This document shows positions 23,623 to 35,100 of a stretch of DNA of 64,000 bases, piece by piece. Under the pieces are notes generated by a model, which worked only from the letters and a program-made list of their open reading frames with translations, was not told the DNA's origin and made no database searches. Origin of the DNA: Pararge aegeria. Its lineage: Eukaryota; Arthropoda; Insecta; Lepidoptera; Nymphalidae. Each line of letters starts with the position of its first letter. Positions within the stretch are counted from its first letter, which is position 1. The stretch covers positions 19,654,001 through 19,718,000 of the forward strand of contig NC_053183.1 in the NCBI RefSeq assembly GCF_905163445.1. The letters run 5' to 3'. Both the position numbers and the translations under genes were made by a program.

Positions 23623-25095
23623 AAATATATAAAAACAAACTACCACAGCCCCACGGGTTGCCATATGTGACGGTAGTCCAAATCATTTATATCCTGTTAT
23701 AAACGGTAGCGTAAATATTTTAGAGGTATTTTTCAAACGGCGAAACATAAACTCGAGCGTTTTCTTTTGTTTATTGTTGCGTGAAGCTGGAAAAAATAGG
23801 CGTAGGTGTCACAAAAATTGTGTTTCCCTTTTCCGAAATGACGCCTGCAAAATGCCTAAAAGGTTTTAAAAAATATAAAGTTATCGCCGTTGCCGTGCCG
23901 TGGCGCCTCTTTTGCACACAACTCTCCGAACGGAATTAAATTGGCAGGTCTAATAAAAGTTTTGGGCTTTCTCACAAAGAACAAAGTAAAAATGGCACAC
24001 TACTTTTAGACATGCCAATGACAAAAAAAGTTCCGCTTCGGGGTTAAAGGTATTTTGAGATGCCAAGTCTATTTTTAAAGTTATATTTGTTTTGGTGCGT
24101 TAGGGAAAATATATGATTAAATTTTTAAAAAATTTCACAAAAAACCGACAACCTGAAATTACGGTTCGAAAGTGTCCACTTTCAATTGTCATGTTTCATT
24201 TTTATTTATTTTATATACGAGTATGTACTGTTCTTGTGCACGTGCATAGTACCTACGGTACGCGCCAAGTACCTATTATAGTGAAGGGAGTCACATGATT
24301 TTAAATTTGCATGTGATGTAAGGGGCTGTGTCTGATTTGTTTAAGTTCAAATTGTGGCAGTGGTTTACTCAAAACTATTAGGTTTTCGGTTTCACAGAAA
24401 CGTCCTAGATACAGTACATTATGTACCTCTAAAGCCTGTGAAGTATTATTTCAATTTTCATTTACACGTTGAATATTTATGTTTTTTTTTATCTTGACGC
24501 ATTTCGTTTCATCGAGTTTCGAATCGAAACGAATCCAAAGGGTTTCACTTCAAAGAACAAGAAACTCGCAAGAAAGCCTTACCTGAGTACAAAAACAAAT
24601 ATTATATTGTCAATAATAAAAACAAGCATAGCCCATTAGGAAACGGAACGGCGTCGCTCCACTTTAGTAATTTAATTTAGTTGAAAGGGGACATAAAAGT
24701 AAAAATTGCTCGTAAAATAAAATAGGAGAGCTCTCATGTTACAATTTCTGTGTTACGCCTCGTGTCAACTAGTGCACGTATGCTTCGTAATATTTATCAT
24801 CAAAATAAGCCTATTGCAGCTACGGTTTCCCTTTTGGAGCATCGACTTCGATTCTGGGCACGCACCTGTTATTGTTCGGAGTTATGTGCGTTTCTAATTT
24901 GAAGCAATTTAAGTAATACTAACTAACTGTCAAGAAAAACATCTTAACATCGAAACCTGCATCCTGTCAGTGTGTTATCAGGGGATAACACTCAAATATG
25001 GGATGAACGGATGCTTTGAAACTTCGGTTATTGTAATAATCCTATAATTCTTAATTTAATTATTATATTTATTATTATTAAATTATTTTCTGATT
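23623..25095. other. intergenic, no gene supported
   Basis: No gene is supported. It includes a short imperfect palindrome near 24503-24538 built on TTTCGTTTC and GAAACGAA. Confidence 0.4.
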
Positions 25096-25099
25096 GTAT

Positions 25100-25480
25100 T
25101 CATCTTCCGTATAAACTTTAAAAGGAATTTGTGTACAATTCTATAATAAACTACCAGTTGATATCTTGAAGATGTTTCTCAAAGTTTGTATTAATCGTTA
25201 GCTTATAGAAAAGTCCTATTACAGTATTAAGGACTACGATAAAAATGATTGGGTGTAAATTATTGCTCTAACCAGTTTGCTTCTTCTCTAATAGTTTTAA
25301 ATGACAATGTGAGATGATGATAACAAAAAAAAACAACCGGCTAAGTTTGTTGTGGGCTTCTTCTTAGACTAGGGAGCGTTTGGAACCCTAGTAGCTGTAG
25401 CTTTAAGTTGACGAATATAGTTATCGCCATCAACTCACTTCTATGTCATATTTTACATGAACGTACAATATGTTACCTGA
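25100..25480 (+). pseudogene. LINE family B, C-terminal tip and 3' end
   Basis: Plus-strand coding remnant equivalent to FYNKLPVDILKMFLKVC and EKSYYSIKDYDKNDWV up to the stop near 25258. A 3' untranslated part follows with CCGGCTAAGTTTGTTGTGGG and CTGTAGCTTTAAGTTGACG. Small deletions shift the frame. Confidence 0.8.
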
Positions 25481-25769
25481 TAGCGTATAAATTATGAAAA
25501 TTATTTCAGTTCTTCTGGAGATATGCGGTCTTGGTATTTTTAAGTCTCTTAAAAATGTGTACGCACCTCCTCCAAGTCAGTACGATCCCATCTTAGACTG
25601 CATGGTATGCGTATTGGAAATAAACCATCCTTCAATTTCGAATGAAATTCAAGTGCCAATAGATTAAGTATAGGCTTCCCACAAAAAACTACCCTTGTCA
25701 CTTTGACAGGGTGTTACGATATCCTTTCCTCATAACATACTTGAAGGCATGTAATGTCACTAGTATTCA

Positions 25770-25840
25770 CTTGTCCACTGTGGTGGACCATTTACCCTTC
25801 TCATTCTGAGAAGAGACCCTGTAGGCCGTTAACGGGTTGA
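25770..25840 (+). repeat. SINE family 3, short piece
   Basis: GTGGTGGACCATTTACCCTTC and CATTCTGAGAAGAGACCC resemble the family 3 3' blocks. It is degraded. Confidence 0.5.
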
Positions 25841-27670
25841 CTATACAATTTTTATTGCCTTAGCTGGTAATTCGTCGAAGATACTCTTAGGTCAGGAGTG
25901 TGATGAAGTGATTGTTATTCAACCAGGATCACGGCAGACTAAATTTGGAGTTCAAAAAGTTGGATGTCTATTTTGTTACTGATTCAATTCACTGTCGCTT
26001 TTACATTCCATTATTGATGTGAAACATCTATGATTGGCGCACCTCGGAAGTAAAACATAGTCTATACGTAGCCAAGAACACTGGCAGTCTAACCTGTCTA
26101 GGTATAAGCCGATGAGAGCCCTGGCGTGAGTGGAGCGCCCGCCTATTTTTCAAGCCAGTGATCTCCACCCGCGTTTTCGAAGCCCCGAACGTGAGCACGT
26201 GCAGACGCTTCTAGTGTCGCTGACGCTTATCCGTAGAAAGCATTTATTGTCAATTCATTTTCTGTTAACTGGATTTTTCAGGTCAAACCCGTGCACACCA
26301 TAAGAAAAATCCAGGAATTACCGGAGAAAAGGGCCTTCCAGCAGTGGCCTGCCTGTTAAACTTGCACCAGTCCACTGACTTTGTACAAACCACTTCTTAA
26401 AACCAACTCTTATGCCGTCACAGCAAACAGTGTGATGTTCTGTTATGTCTTCGTACCCTTACGCCCATAATTTAAATTACAATATATATATTTGACTTTC
26501 AATTTCGATTTCAATTTATTCAATATTTAAAATAAGTCCAATTATATAATATAACGTATGTACATCCAGATTGGGCGCAGCCATTTTTTTTTAATTTAAT
26601 ATTTTTTGTTTTATTTTTTAAAGTGTTTGTTCTTTTGTTTTGTTTTTGCGTTTTGAATGATGCGGTGTACAAATAAAGGGTATAAATAAATAAATAATAT
26701 AATAATTTAATGAATTTTAAAAACATGTAAGACAACGTATAGTAGGGAAACAGATTTTATTGGGCATGCTCAAAATAAAAAAAAAACATTTACAGAATAA
26801 AAGCATTGCTCTATGAGGTACTTTTACTGGCAGACAGTCAAATATTTTTATAGACATTGGGTATGGACTTTGCTTGTGGAGTGCTAATTTTATATATATA
26901 GTAATATGAACTTTAATATTTAATCTCAAATTTGATGTTACTCACCTACGGCGTCTAGTGACTACAAAAGTTTTTTGTTTAAATAAATATTGAATTAAAA
27001 TTAATGCACAACAGTTTTATAACATGGTAATAAGTCAATTTGTAACGGACGAAATATGATTAATCACACTTTACCCGCAATTATGCGTAACGTATTATTT
27101 TTAATTAAAATAATTATATTTTTAATGAATAAAATGTTTATAAAATGAATATAGTTAGTGGTTATTGCGATGCGATAAAATATGAGCATTATTATTGTAA
27201 TATTATTTAATTTTCTTGTTTATTGTACTGCTGTAAGGACCTTGCCGTCACGTAAGGATTTATTCTGTTATTTTTTTACATTTAATAATTTTTTTAACCA
27301 TCCGTAGAAAAATATTATTAGCCCGTGCTTAAAATTATTCCCTTTTAATCTCCAGGATGCAATATCTATGCATCTTTTAACCCTGTGCTTTTCCGGGATA
27401 CAAAATAGGTTTTTCATAACAGGCAGGATTCAAGCTATCTTTGTGCCAAATTTCGTCAAGATCGGTGAAGGCTTGGCCAAACATAGGTAACAAATAAACA
27501 AACAGATAGGCTTACTTGCGCAATCAAGCTTGTCGGTGGTAAATGACTGTATGGCCAGGCTGATCCTTTGAGATATAATTTTCGTTTAGCTTAGTTTTTA
27601 ATTATTTTTATAATTTTCATTGCAAACGAATTTCTATTTTGCCGCGGGGAAAACACTTTCCCGCGATGAA
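25841..27670. other. intergenic with scattered transposon scraps
   Basis: No gene is supported. A short LINE-end-like tract with GGTGTACAAATAAAGGGTAT and an AAATAAATAAATAA tail lies near 26660-26700. Confidence 0.4.
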
Positions 27671-27674
27671 AAGT

Positions 27675-28730
27675 ATCTTGAAATGAAATGAAATGAAATG
27701 AAATATTTATTTTGCTAAATATGGGTTAATTATTGGTGTTTAGGATATAAAGTTCCAACATATTCTGTTAATACATTAACATGCAAAATTTAGACATTAA
27801 GATTTGGTTTAGACATTAAGTCATCTTAATATTAATCTTATTTGTTTTCAATTATATAAAATAATGTTCTGAGATTTATAGTGTCATATTAAATCATTGT
27901 ATTAGTTATTTAATCACAATTCTAAGTTTGAATGTCAAATAAATCAATTAAAATTAAATTAAATTAAATTAAATAACATGTCAGAAAATTGAGGTCACGC
28001 ACACATGCAAAATTAAGCAGGAACCACAGATATTTCATGATAACCATAGCAGTTAAGGTGTTCTGCGATGGTATAAAATGATTTGTCACACAACCAAAGA
28101 AACAGTTTCCTTTTAAAGGTTTTCAAGGGTAGTTTTTTTACATTTATTTCAATTTTATTATATATTTGGCAGCTCATTGCATAAGGCGATTTTAAAGTCA
28201 GTGCAAGTCGGTATTTTGGTATTACTAATTTATTTGGATATCGCGTGATACTTTTTGGGTTTAAATCAGTCTTTTTTTCAAAATACTCAATATTTCTATG
28301 TACGAATACACATACCTCATATATGTATAAGGAAGGTAAAGTTAGGATTTTATGTTTTTTAAATACAGATCTGCATGATTCAGTAGGATTCATTAGGAGA
28401 ATGCTTCTGATACATTTTTTCTGTACTATAAAAAGTTTATTTAAATGAATGGATGAGCCCCATATAACTATACCGTAGCGTAAGTTTGACATAACATAAC
28501 CATGGTATGCAGCAAACGCCGCTTCTACAGAGACGATCTGTCTTAATCGTCGAAGTGGGTATACAAATTTGTTAATTTTATTACAAATGTCGTTAATATG
28601 ATATGTCCAGTCACAGTGTTCATCTAATTTAATACCTAAAAATTTTACGTTATTCTCTATGTCAATCGATTCATTTTTATATATTATTTTTATCACATTT
28701 TCTTGAGTATACAGAACGTAAAACCCTTCT
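27675..28730 (-). mobile_element. CR1-like LINE (family C), 5'-truncated
   Basis: A minus-strand frame of 227 codons (stop at 28013) encodes the C-terminal third of a LINE protein. It runs from the FLGIKLDEHCDWTYHI block through LRRLRQIVSVEAA, a YGIVIWGSS block, and ends HEISVVPA. The catalytic palm is missing. The 3' end at 27675-27705 carries at least four GAAAT units on the plus strand, which is the simple-repeat tail usual for CR1-like elements. The layout is that of family A, but the sequence is clearly different. Confidence 0.85.
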
Positions 28731-28749
28731 TAACGTGGAATAATATATT

Positions 28750-28975
28750 AAATTGGGGCAGGGTGCAGTGACCTTGCTTTCTGAGTTCAAATCTGTGGGT
28801 TCATTAATGTTTTTTAATGTGTTTGTGTGAATCTGTATGTAACCTATAAGTATTCATGTATATTATTCATAAAATTATTCATCAGTTACCTTAGTACCCA
28901 TAACTCAAGCTATGCTTACTATAGGGCTAGAGGGCGATGTGTTTATTGACGTAATATATTTAAATAAAGGAGGGA
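28750..28975 (+). repeat. tRNA-derived SINE, family 1, decayed head
   Basis: The head is degraded (GGGGCAGGGTGCAGTGACC), but the body block AGCTATGCTTACTATAGGGC and the tail are clear. It ends just upstream of the first exon found for the sphingomyelinase. Confidence 0.8.
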
Positions 28976-29028
28976 AGAATTCAAAGCTCCGACATCCATG
29001 CTGCATTTATACCACTCGTTTGTTTCAG

Positions 29029-29153
29029 GTGACCTAGGAAATTTATTTGTGAAACATGCTCAAAATGAATTATTGGACTACGAGTACAAAATAATCGAAG
29101 ATGTCCTTCGATTATATAGCCATGTCTGGGATAGCGTACGGACTGTTACAAAA
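29029..29153 (+). CDS. SMPD1: sphingomyelinase exon, N-terminal propeptide region
   Basis: The acceptor TTTCAG is followed by two bases that complete a codon, then DLGNLFVKHAQNELLDYEYK and a stretch to WDSVRTVTK. The donor is GTATTG. Only this phase lacks stops, and it joins in phase 0 to the saposin exon. The exon supplying the first base of the split codon was not found upstream. Confidence 0.8.
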
Positions 29154-32100
29154 GTATTGATTTTTCCTTATTAAATATGAAACTGGAATGTTGTGGGTTT
29201 TAATTTGCATATCGTAAGATCACGCAAGATTCACTTAGGGCCGGATTTATAATACAAAACTACCTAAACGTCAAATTGATCAATCAGTTAAAGTAAATTA
29301 GATATTTATTTATCATTTCCTTTTTATTTTACTTGACTTTTTCCGCACTTTTTCAGCATGTTTTTAAATAGACTCTTTTACCCCTAAATATTATTTTGTT
29401 TTTCCCCTCGTCTTAACTTCTTTCCTTTGGTAGGTTGCCTGGTATAGATCGTTTTTAAGCAATAAGGCCGTCTATTGTACCTTTTCATTGTTCTTTTCAA
29501 TTGTGTTTTTTTATTGCTTTGTTTTTGGTGTACATTAAGGATTGATTTATTCGTTAATCGGGAGATTGAAAAACGGGCCCTAAACCCGATAATATCAACC
29601 GAACCAATTATTGGTCAAGGAATTATTTTAAACCTGGACGGGTTTACGGCATAGGTCTTTTGTAGCGAGCCAGCGGCTCGCCATCGCAACATTTAACGGT
29701 GCAAGATCGCCATTTCAGCACCTCCATCGATTTATCAGCACCGCCAAACAGCATTTCTATGTTGCCGGTGTATTTGAAGGACGGGGTTGCCGGTGTAATT
29801 GCAGGCCCATGAGGCTTAACACCTTCGCCTCCAATTGATGGGCACGAGCGACACTTTGCAGGACGATTTCTTTGCACACGTGTAAATGTGAAATGTGTTG
29901 TTTATAGGCGATGACTATTCACTTATCACCAGGTGGCCCATTTGCTTGGGTCTGTTAATTATTACAAATAAATAAATGAAAAAAACACCAGTTTGTCTTA
30001 GCTAACTTAAAAATAAAATTTTAGGCCTTCCGCTGCTTCGTTTGTCGCAGTGCATTCTCTGCACTTTTCGTTCTTATTAAAATCGGAGCGCCCGATGAGA
30101 CAATTGTTAACACTGGCACCAAACTATGCTCTGTTGCAATTTCTACTAGAGTATGCCATGGAGTTATCAAACTTAACTTGGTAAGATAACTTAAATATAT
30201 ATTCTGTTTTGTATAAATTTAGCTTCCGTATGTTACTGTCCGCTAAATTCAAAGAGAAAGCCATGGATTAATTTGAAATTCTTACACAATTTCTACTTTT
30301 AATGTTTCGCATATACTTTTTATCTCTAAGATCCTGAGGGAATTAAAATCAACTTGAACCATAGTGATGCGTTGCCGGGTTTAGCGTATTCCCATTCGTT
30401 ACAGTAAATTGGCCTTAACACTGAGCTATCAAGCTTTGGCTTCCTTCTCGGCAGGACCGAGTTTGCTCCCCAGCTACATCTAACTTTCGGGAGCTATGAG
30501 CCTTTTATGCAATTTAATATCTTTTAACAGTGAAGAAAATCGTGAAGAAACCTTTGCCTTAGAATTCTCCATAATATCCTTAAAAGATAGTTTTATCAGT
30601 TTGTACCCGGTCAGTACATGGCAGCAGCAGCACGGAGGTTGCCACCGCCCGTACTCGGCTATATTCCCTTAATCGCCTCGTACGATACCCGTGGAAAGAG
30701 GATGGCTACATAATAAAGCCCTTTATTACTGAAAAAAACTTAATTGGTAAAAACATAAATGTTCCTTTTTTCTTTTCTCTGCTCTACTTTTTATTTTTAA
30801 CTGTTTCACACTTCAGTAATAAGAGATATGTATAGGAACTTGTTGTATGTTTTTACGAGCCGTAACTACAAAGAGGGCGGTCTAATTCCAATCTGCCATC
30901 ACGACAAAGCACAGAATATCAGATAAATTATTCCAATGTCAAAGCTAACAATTTATTTTACAGCCTATTCTAAAGTACATTATTAAAAATACGCCTGAAG
31001 CGACGCCGAAAACCTTTTGCGGGATTTGGCACCAAAGTTATCACGATCCATACACGTGTGCTTACGATGATCCCAGATTTGAATGGAAAATCGAATTGCC
31101 AACTAAGGTTAAGGTTCAACGTAATCACGTAAGTGTTAACGACATAATCGATTTGTATTTCAGCGGTTATTAACTTTTTAATATAATCTTAAACTATTTC
31201 TTCAGAAAACTTAATGGAATGTTCTCATGAATCATTCATATCATCATAGCACTACTCTATTATTGTTCGATATTTTATTTGAGGTGTAATTTTGTAGATT
31301 TTTTTATATTTAATAGTAAGATACGGGCGAGCAAAATATTTAATTGTAGTTAAAAATATTTAGAAAATAAAAGTCATAATTATATATTTACAGCCAATTG
31401 GTTTTAACTCCACACCACTCACAGTAGCTGTTCTATCAGATATTCACGTTGATCCGTTCTACGAACCATTTGGAGTAGCTGATTGCGATGAACCAGTGTG
31501 TTGTAGGAAAGGCCAAAAAGAAAACACTCGTGATAATAAGGGCATAGATGAAATACTAATGCTGAATAGTGTATTTGAAAATGATGAAGATATATTTCTA
31601 AACATGGATGCAGTATCTAATGTAATAAATTTAGGTAATTTAAATGATATGATAAGAGAAACATCCGAAAAGAAATCAACACCAGCTGGGTATTGGGGTG
31701 ATTACAGAAATTGCGATACTCCTATATGGGCGTTTGTAGATGTCATAAAACAAATTGCATCTATTAAAGTAAGTATTTATAAAAATTTTAATATTTTGAT
31801 GAAAGGAACCATTAAAACTTAATAGGCATTTTTACGAGTCCTTAAAATTGTACGTACAAGTAAAGTTTATGTTCTTTTTCTTCTGTTCCTGGGCCGTTTG
31901 CGCAATTGGGTGGTCTGAAACCTTCCGTTGTACGTATGGCCACTGACGCGGCTCCCCGCTGGATCACTTCAGCCAGCCAAGCTCACTCCAGAAGCTTAGC
32001 AGGCCGCCCAGGTCGCCGAGTGCTTCACGGAGTGTTTCTGAGGAGCCAAGGTGTTCTGCGCGTTGTTTTACTACTCCATTGCATTTGAGCATTACGTGTA

Positions 32101-35100
32101 TTGGATTTTCTTCCGTCTCCATGCATGCTGCAGGAAGGAATGTCAGTTATATCTAAAATGGAAAGGTGTTTGTTTTGTAGGCAGTGCCCTGTTATCATAC
32201 CTACAACTGTCCTTAGTTTAACCCGATTTAGTTGCAGTAATTGTATTTAATCGTCGGTTGAGGTCTGGTATAGCCTTCTTCGTGTGTTTGCAATCTTTTA
32301 TTTTAAACTATAACTCTGAGTGGTTCATTGCTTTAGTTTATGGAGTCATGTTTTATATTCACTGTAGGGTATGGGTATAATAGAAGAAGATGAAGACAAA
32401 CGTTTATGATATAAGTCTAACGTGTAGTTAATATTAAGGTAGATAAATTAGTAGTATTTAATTAACCAGTTAGTTCTTATTTTTCAGGAGTTAGATGCAG
32501 TTTATTACATTGGCGATAATATTGATCACCACATATGGGAGACGACATATGAACTTAATGAGGGTATAAATAATTTAAATATCGACACAATGAAAAATAA
32601 TTTTAGAAAAGAAATACTAGTTGTTCCTACTATTGGAAATCATGAATCACAACCACTAAATCTGTGAGTAGAAGCTATATTTTGTGAGAAATTTAATACA
32701 AATTAATTAAAACCATATTTTTTTAACGGAAAACATATTTCAGGAAGGTATGGTCCTATATATATAAATAATCGCGCTACAAGCACACGAAGATGACTTA
32801 TGTTATTCTGAAAGAGTAGAAAGAAAAATCGTATTTATTGTCACACATTTGTGTAAAATGTTACATTTATATCATAAAATTGTTAAAGTATAAAAAAAAA
32901 ATGTGTATCGAAGGAGCTGGCTCAGTATACCTGCACACTAAAACTCGCGGCACTGGTTTTCAGCCAGCCCCATTCTGCATACAAATTATATAACTCAATT
33001 ATACAGCTACAGATTTTCTTTTTTACAGATTTGCACCTTCATCGGTACAAAACGCAGGATTGAACACTACCTGGCTATACAGAAGTTTAGCTATGAAATG
33101 GTCCCATTACTTGTCTAGAAAAGCGTCAAAATCTATGAAGCAACGAGGAGGATTCTCCATGTTAATACGACCTGGGCTCAGAGTTATTTCTATTAATAAC
33201 AACGTGGCTTATAAATATAATTGGTAAATAATCTCACTTAATATACGTTTCATTCTTAGCAGTTTTAATATTTATTTGTAATAAAATCTTATTATTTCAT
33301 TAACCTTAAGGTGGTTGATCTTCGATCCACTTAACCCTAAAAGATATTTGGAATGGCTAGTGGAAGAACTATTCAAAGCTGAGCGGATGGGGGAGAAAGT
33401 CCATATTCTTTCACACGTTCCGCCCGGTGACCAAGATCTTATTTATACTTGGACGAGAGAATTTCATAAAATTGTAGAACGGTTTGGGTTATTTTTTATA
33501 TTTATTGGATAGTTAATATGAAATTGTGTAATAGAACTCTACTATAGATACCGATTAGAAGTACGATTATATTGCATTTATTCACATGAGTAGTCAACAT
33601 TTCTAACCAAATAATTTTCATAATGCAATTTACTACGATGATTGACACTTCTATGAAACTGTCTACACTGAGAACTACTCAAATATTTCTATACTAAATT
33701 TAATAGGAGCCCAAAATATCCCAGGTGTTAACTATTAAATATCTTGTTATTATAATCCAGGACTTACCTAGAAGTTCACTCACCCAATATAAAAAAAAGG
33801 TGCATGCAGTGGTTCACAGCATAATACAATTACCACACATGCAACAAACAAGGATGAGTTGTTTAACCAGATTAAACTACCACCTATATGAAAAAGTTTT
33901 TTATGCTGATACCCATTTCGCTGTTCTCTAATCGTACTATGCGTCGCAGAAACAAACCCCTACCGCCCATGTCCGCGCCTGGATTTCTGTTCTTCGACTG
34001 TTTTTATAGTAGATCTTTCTCCCACGCACATGCAAATTGTGGAACAAACTTCTATTAGCGGTTTTTCCCCTTGATTTAAATGTGGAATTATAGTGGCTTA
34101 AAGACCGGTGATACATTGGCGGTTCTCTAGTACCGTTGATGTTGATGGGCTTCGGAGTTCACTTAACATCGGGTGAGACGCTTGCTCGTTCACTTGCTAT
34201 TTATTTACAAAAGAAAAAGAGGTTGAAACTCGGAATAAATAGATTGTAGATGATGCTAGATAAAGAGGTAATAACGCCACCAGAATTCGGTATTTTAAGG
34301 CTAGAATCCGGTGGTTCTTTTATTGTTTAATTTCGTGGTTTCTTTCATGTATGTTATCATTTCGTTAATTATTGATATTTCTTTGTATTTAAAGCCTTAC
34401 CCTCATTTATCGTTTCTAGAACCAGATTATAAATTGAGTAGATTTATTTTTCTCATGATTTCAGATTTTCATCTATAATTACTGCACAATTCAACGGACA
34501 TTTGCATTCAGATGAGTTCAAGATATTCTATAAAGATAATGAAGCCTTCAATGTAGCTTGGAGCGCCGGTTCTGCTACGACCTATCAAAATTTCAACCTT
34601 AATTACAAGATCGTTACTTTTGACTACGTCAACTTTGTAAATATGAATTTACTTAATTATTTTCTTTTAGGTCTTCTTTTTTATTTCCATTGTCATATGC
34701 TACATGTTATCCATCTTTTGATTCAAACATCTATATTTACTAAGTGGAGGTGTTACTAGAAGATTCGAAGGATTCTTCTGCCTAAAAGAATTTCTCAGGT
34801 GCACAAATGTTGCTGTTTGAAGGACTAATTTTATTATTTTTGATGCTAGCAATAAATGAAATAATGATCGTTCATTATTTTTAACTCTAAGAAGATAAGG
34901 TTCATTTTGACACATTATCATCATCATCATCATTATCATTATCCCATCACCGGCCCACTGCAGTACATGGATCTCTCGGAAGGGCTTAGCCAGTAGTGGC
35001 AGGCATCAACTGGATGAAACAGGCCGGAAATAGTAACAGTTTGCGCTGATTAAAAGAGACCTGTGTCCAACAGTAGATGCAAATTGGCTGATAATGATGA

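Noticed and set aside
27675..27705. CRISPR-like or satellite array
   Set aside because: The GAAAT units are the simple-repeat tail of a CR1-like LINE and have no spacers. No CRISPR array is seen anywhere, as expected for an animal genome.
33725..33931. 68-codon frame between sphingomyelinase exons
   Set aside because: It lies in the intron between 33487 and 34465. The exon phases join without it and it does not match the family.
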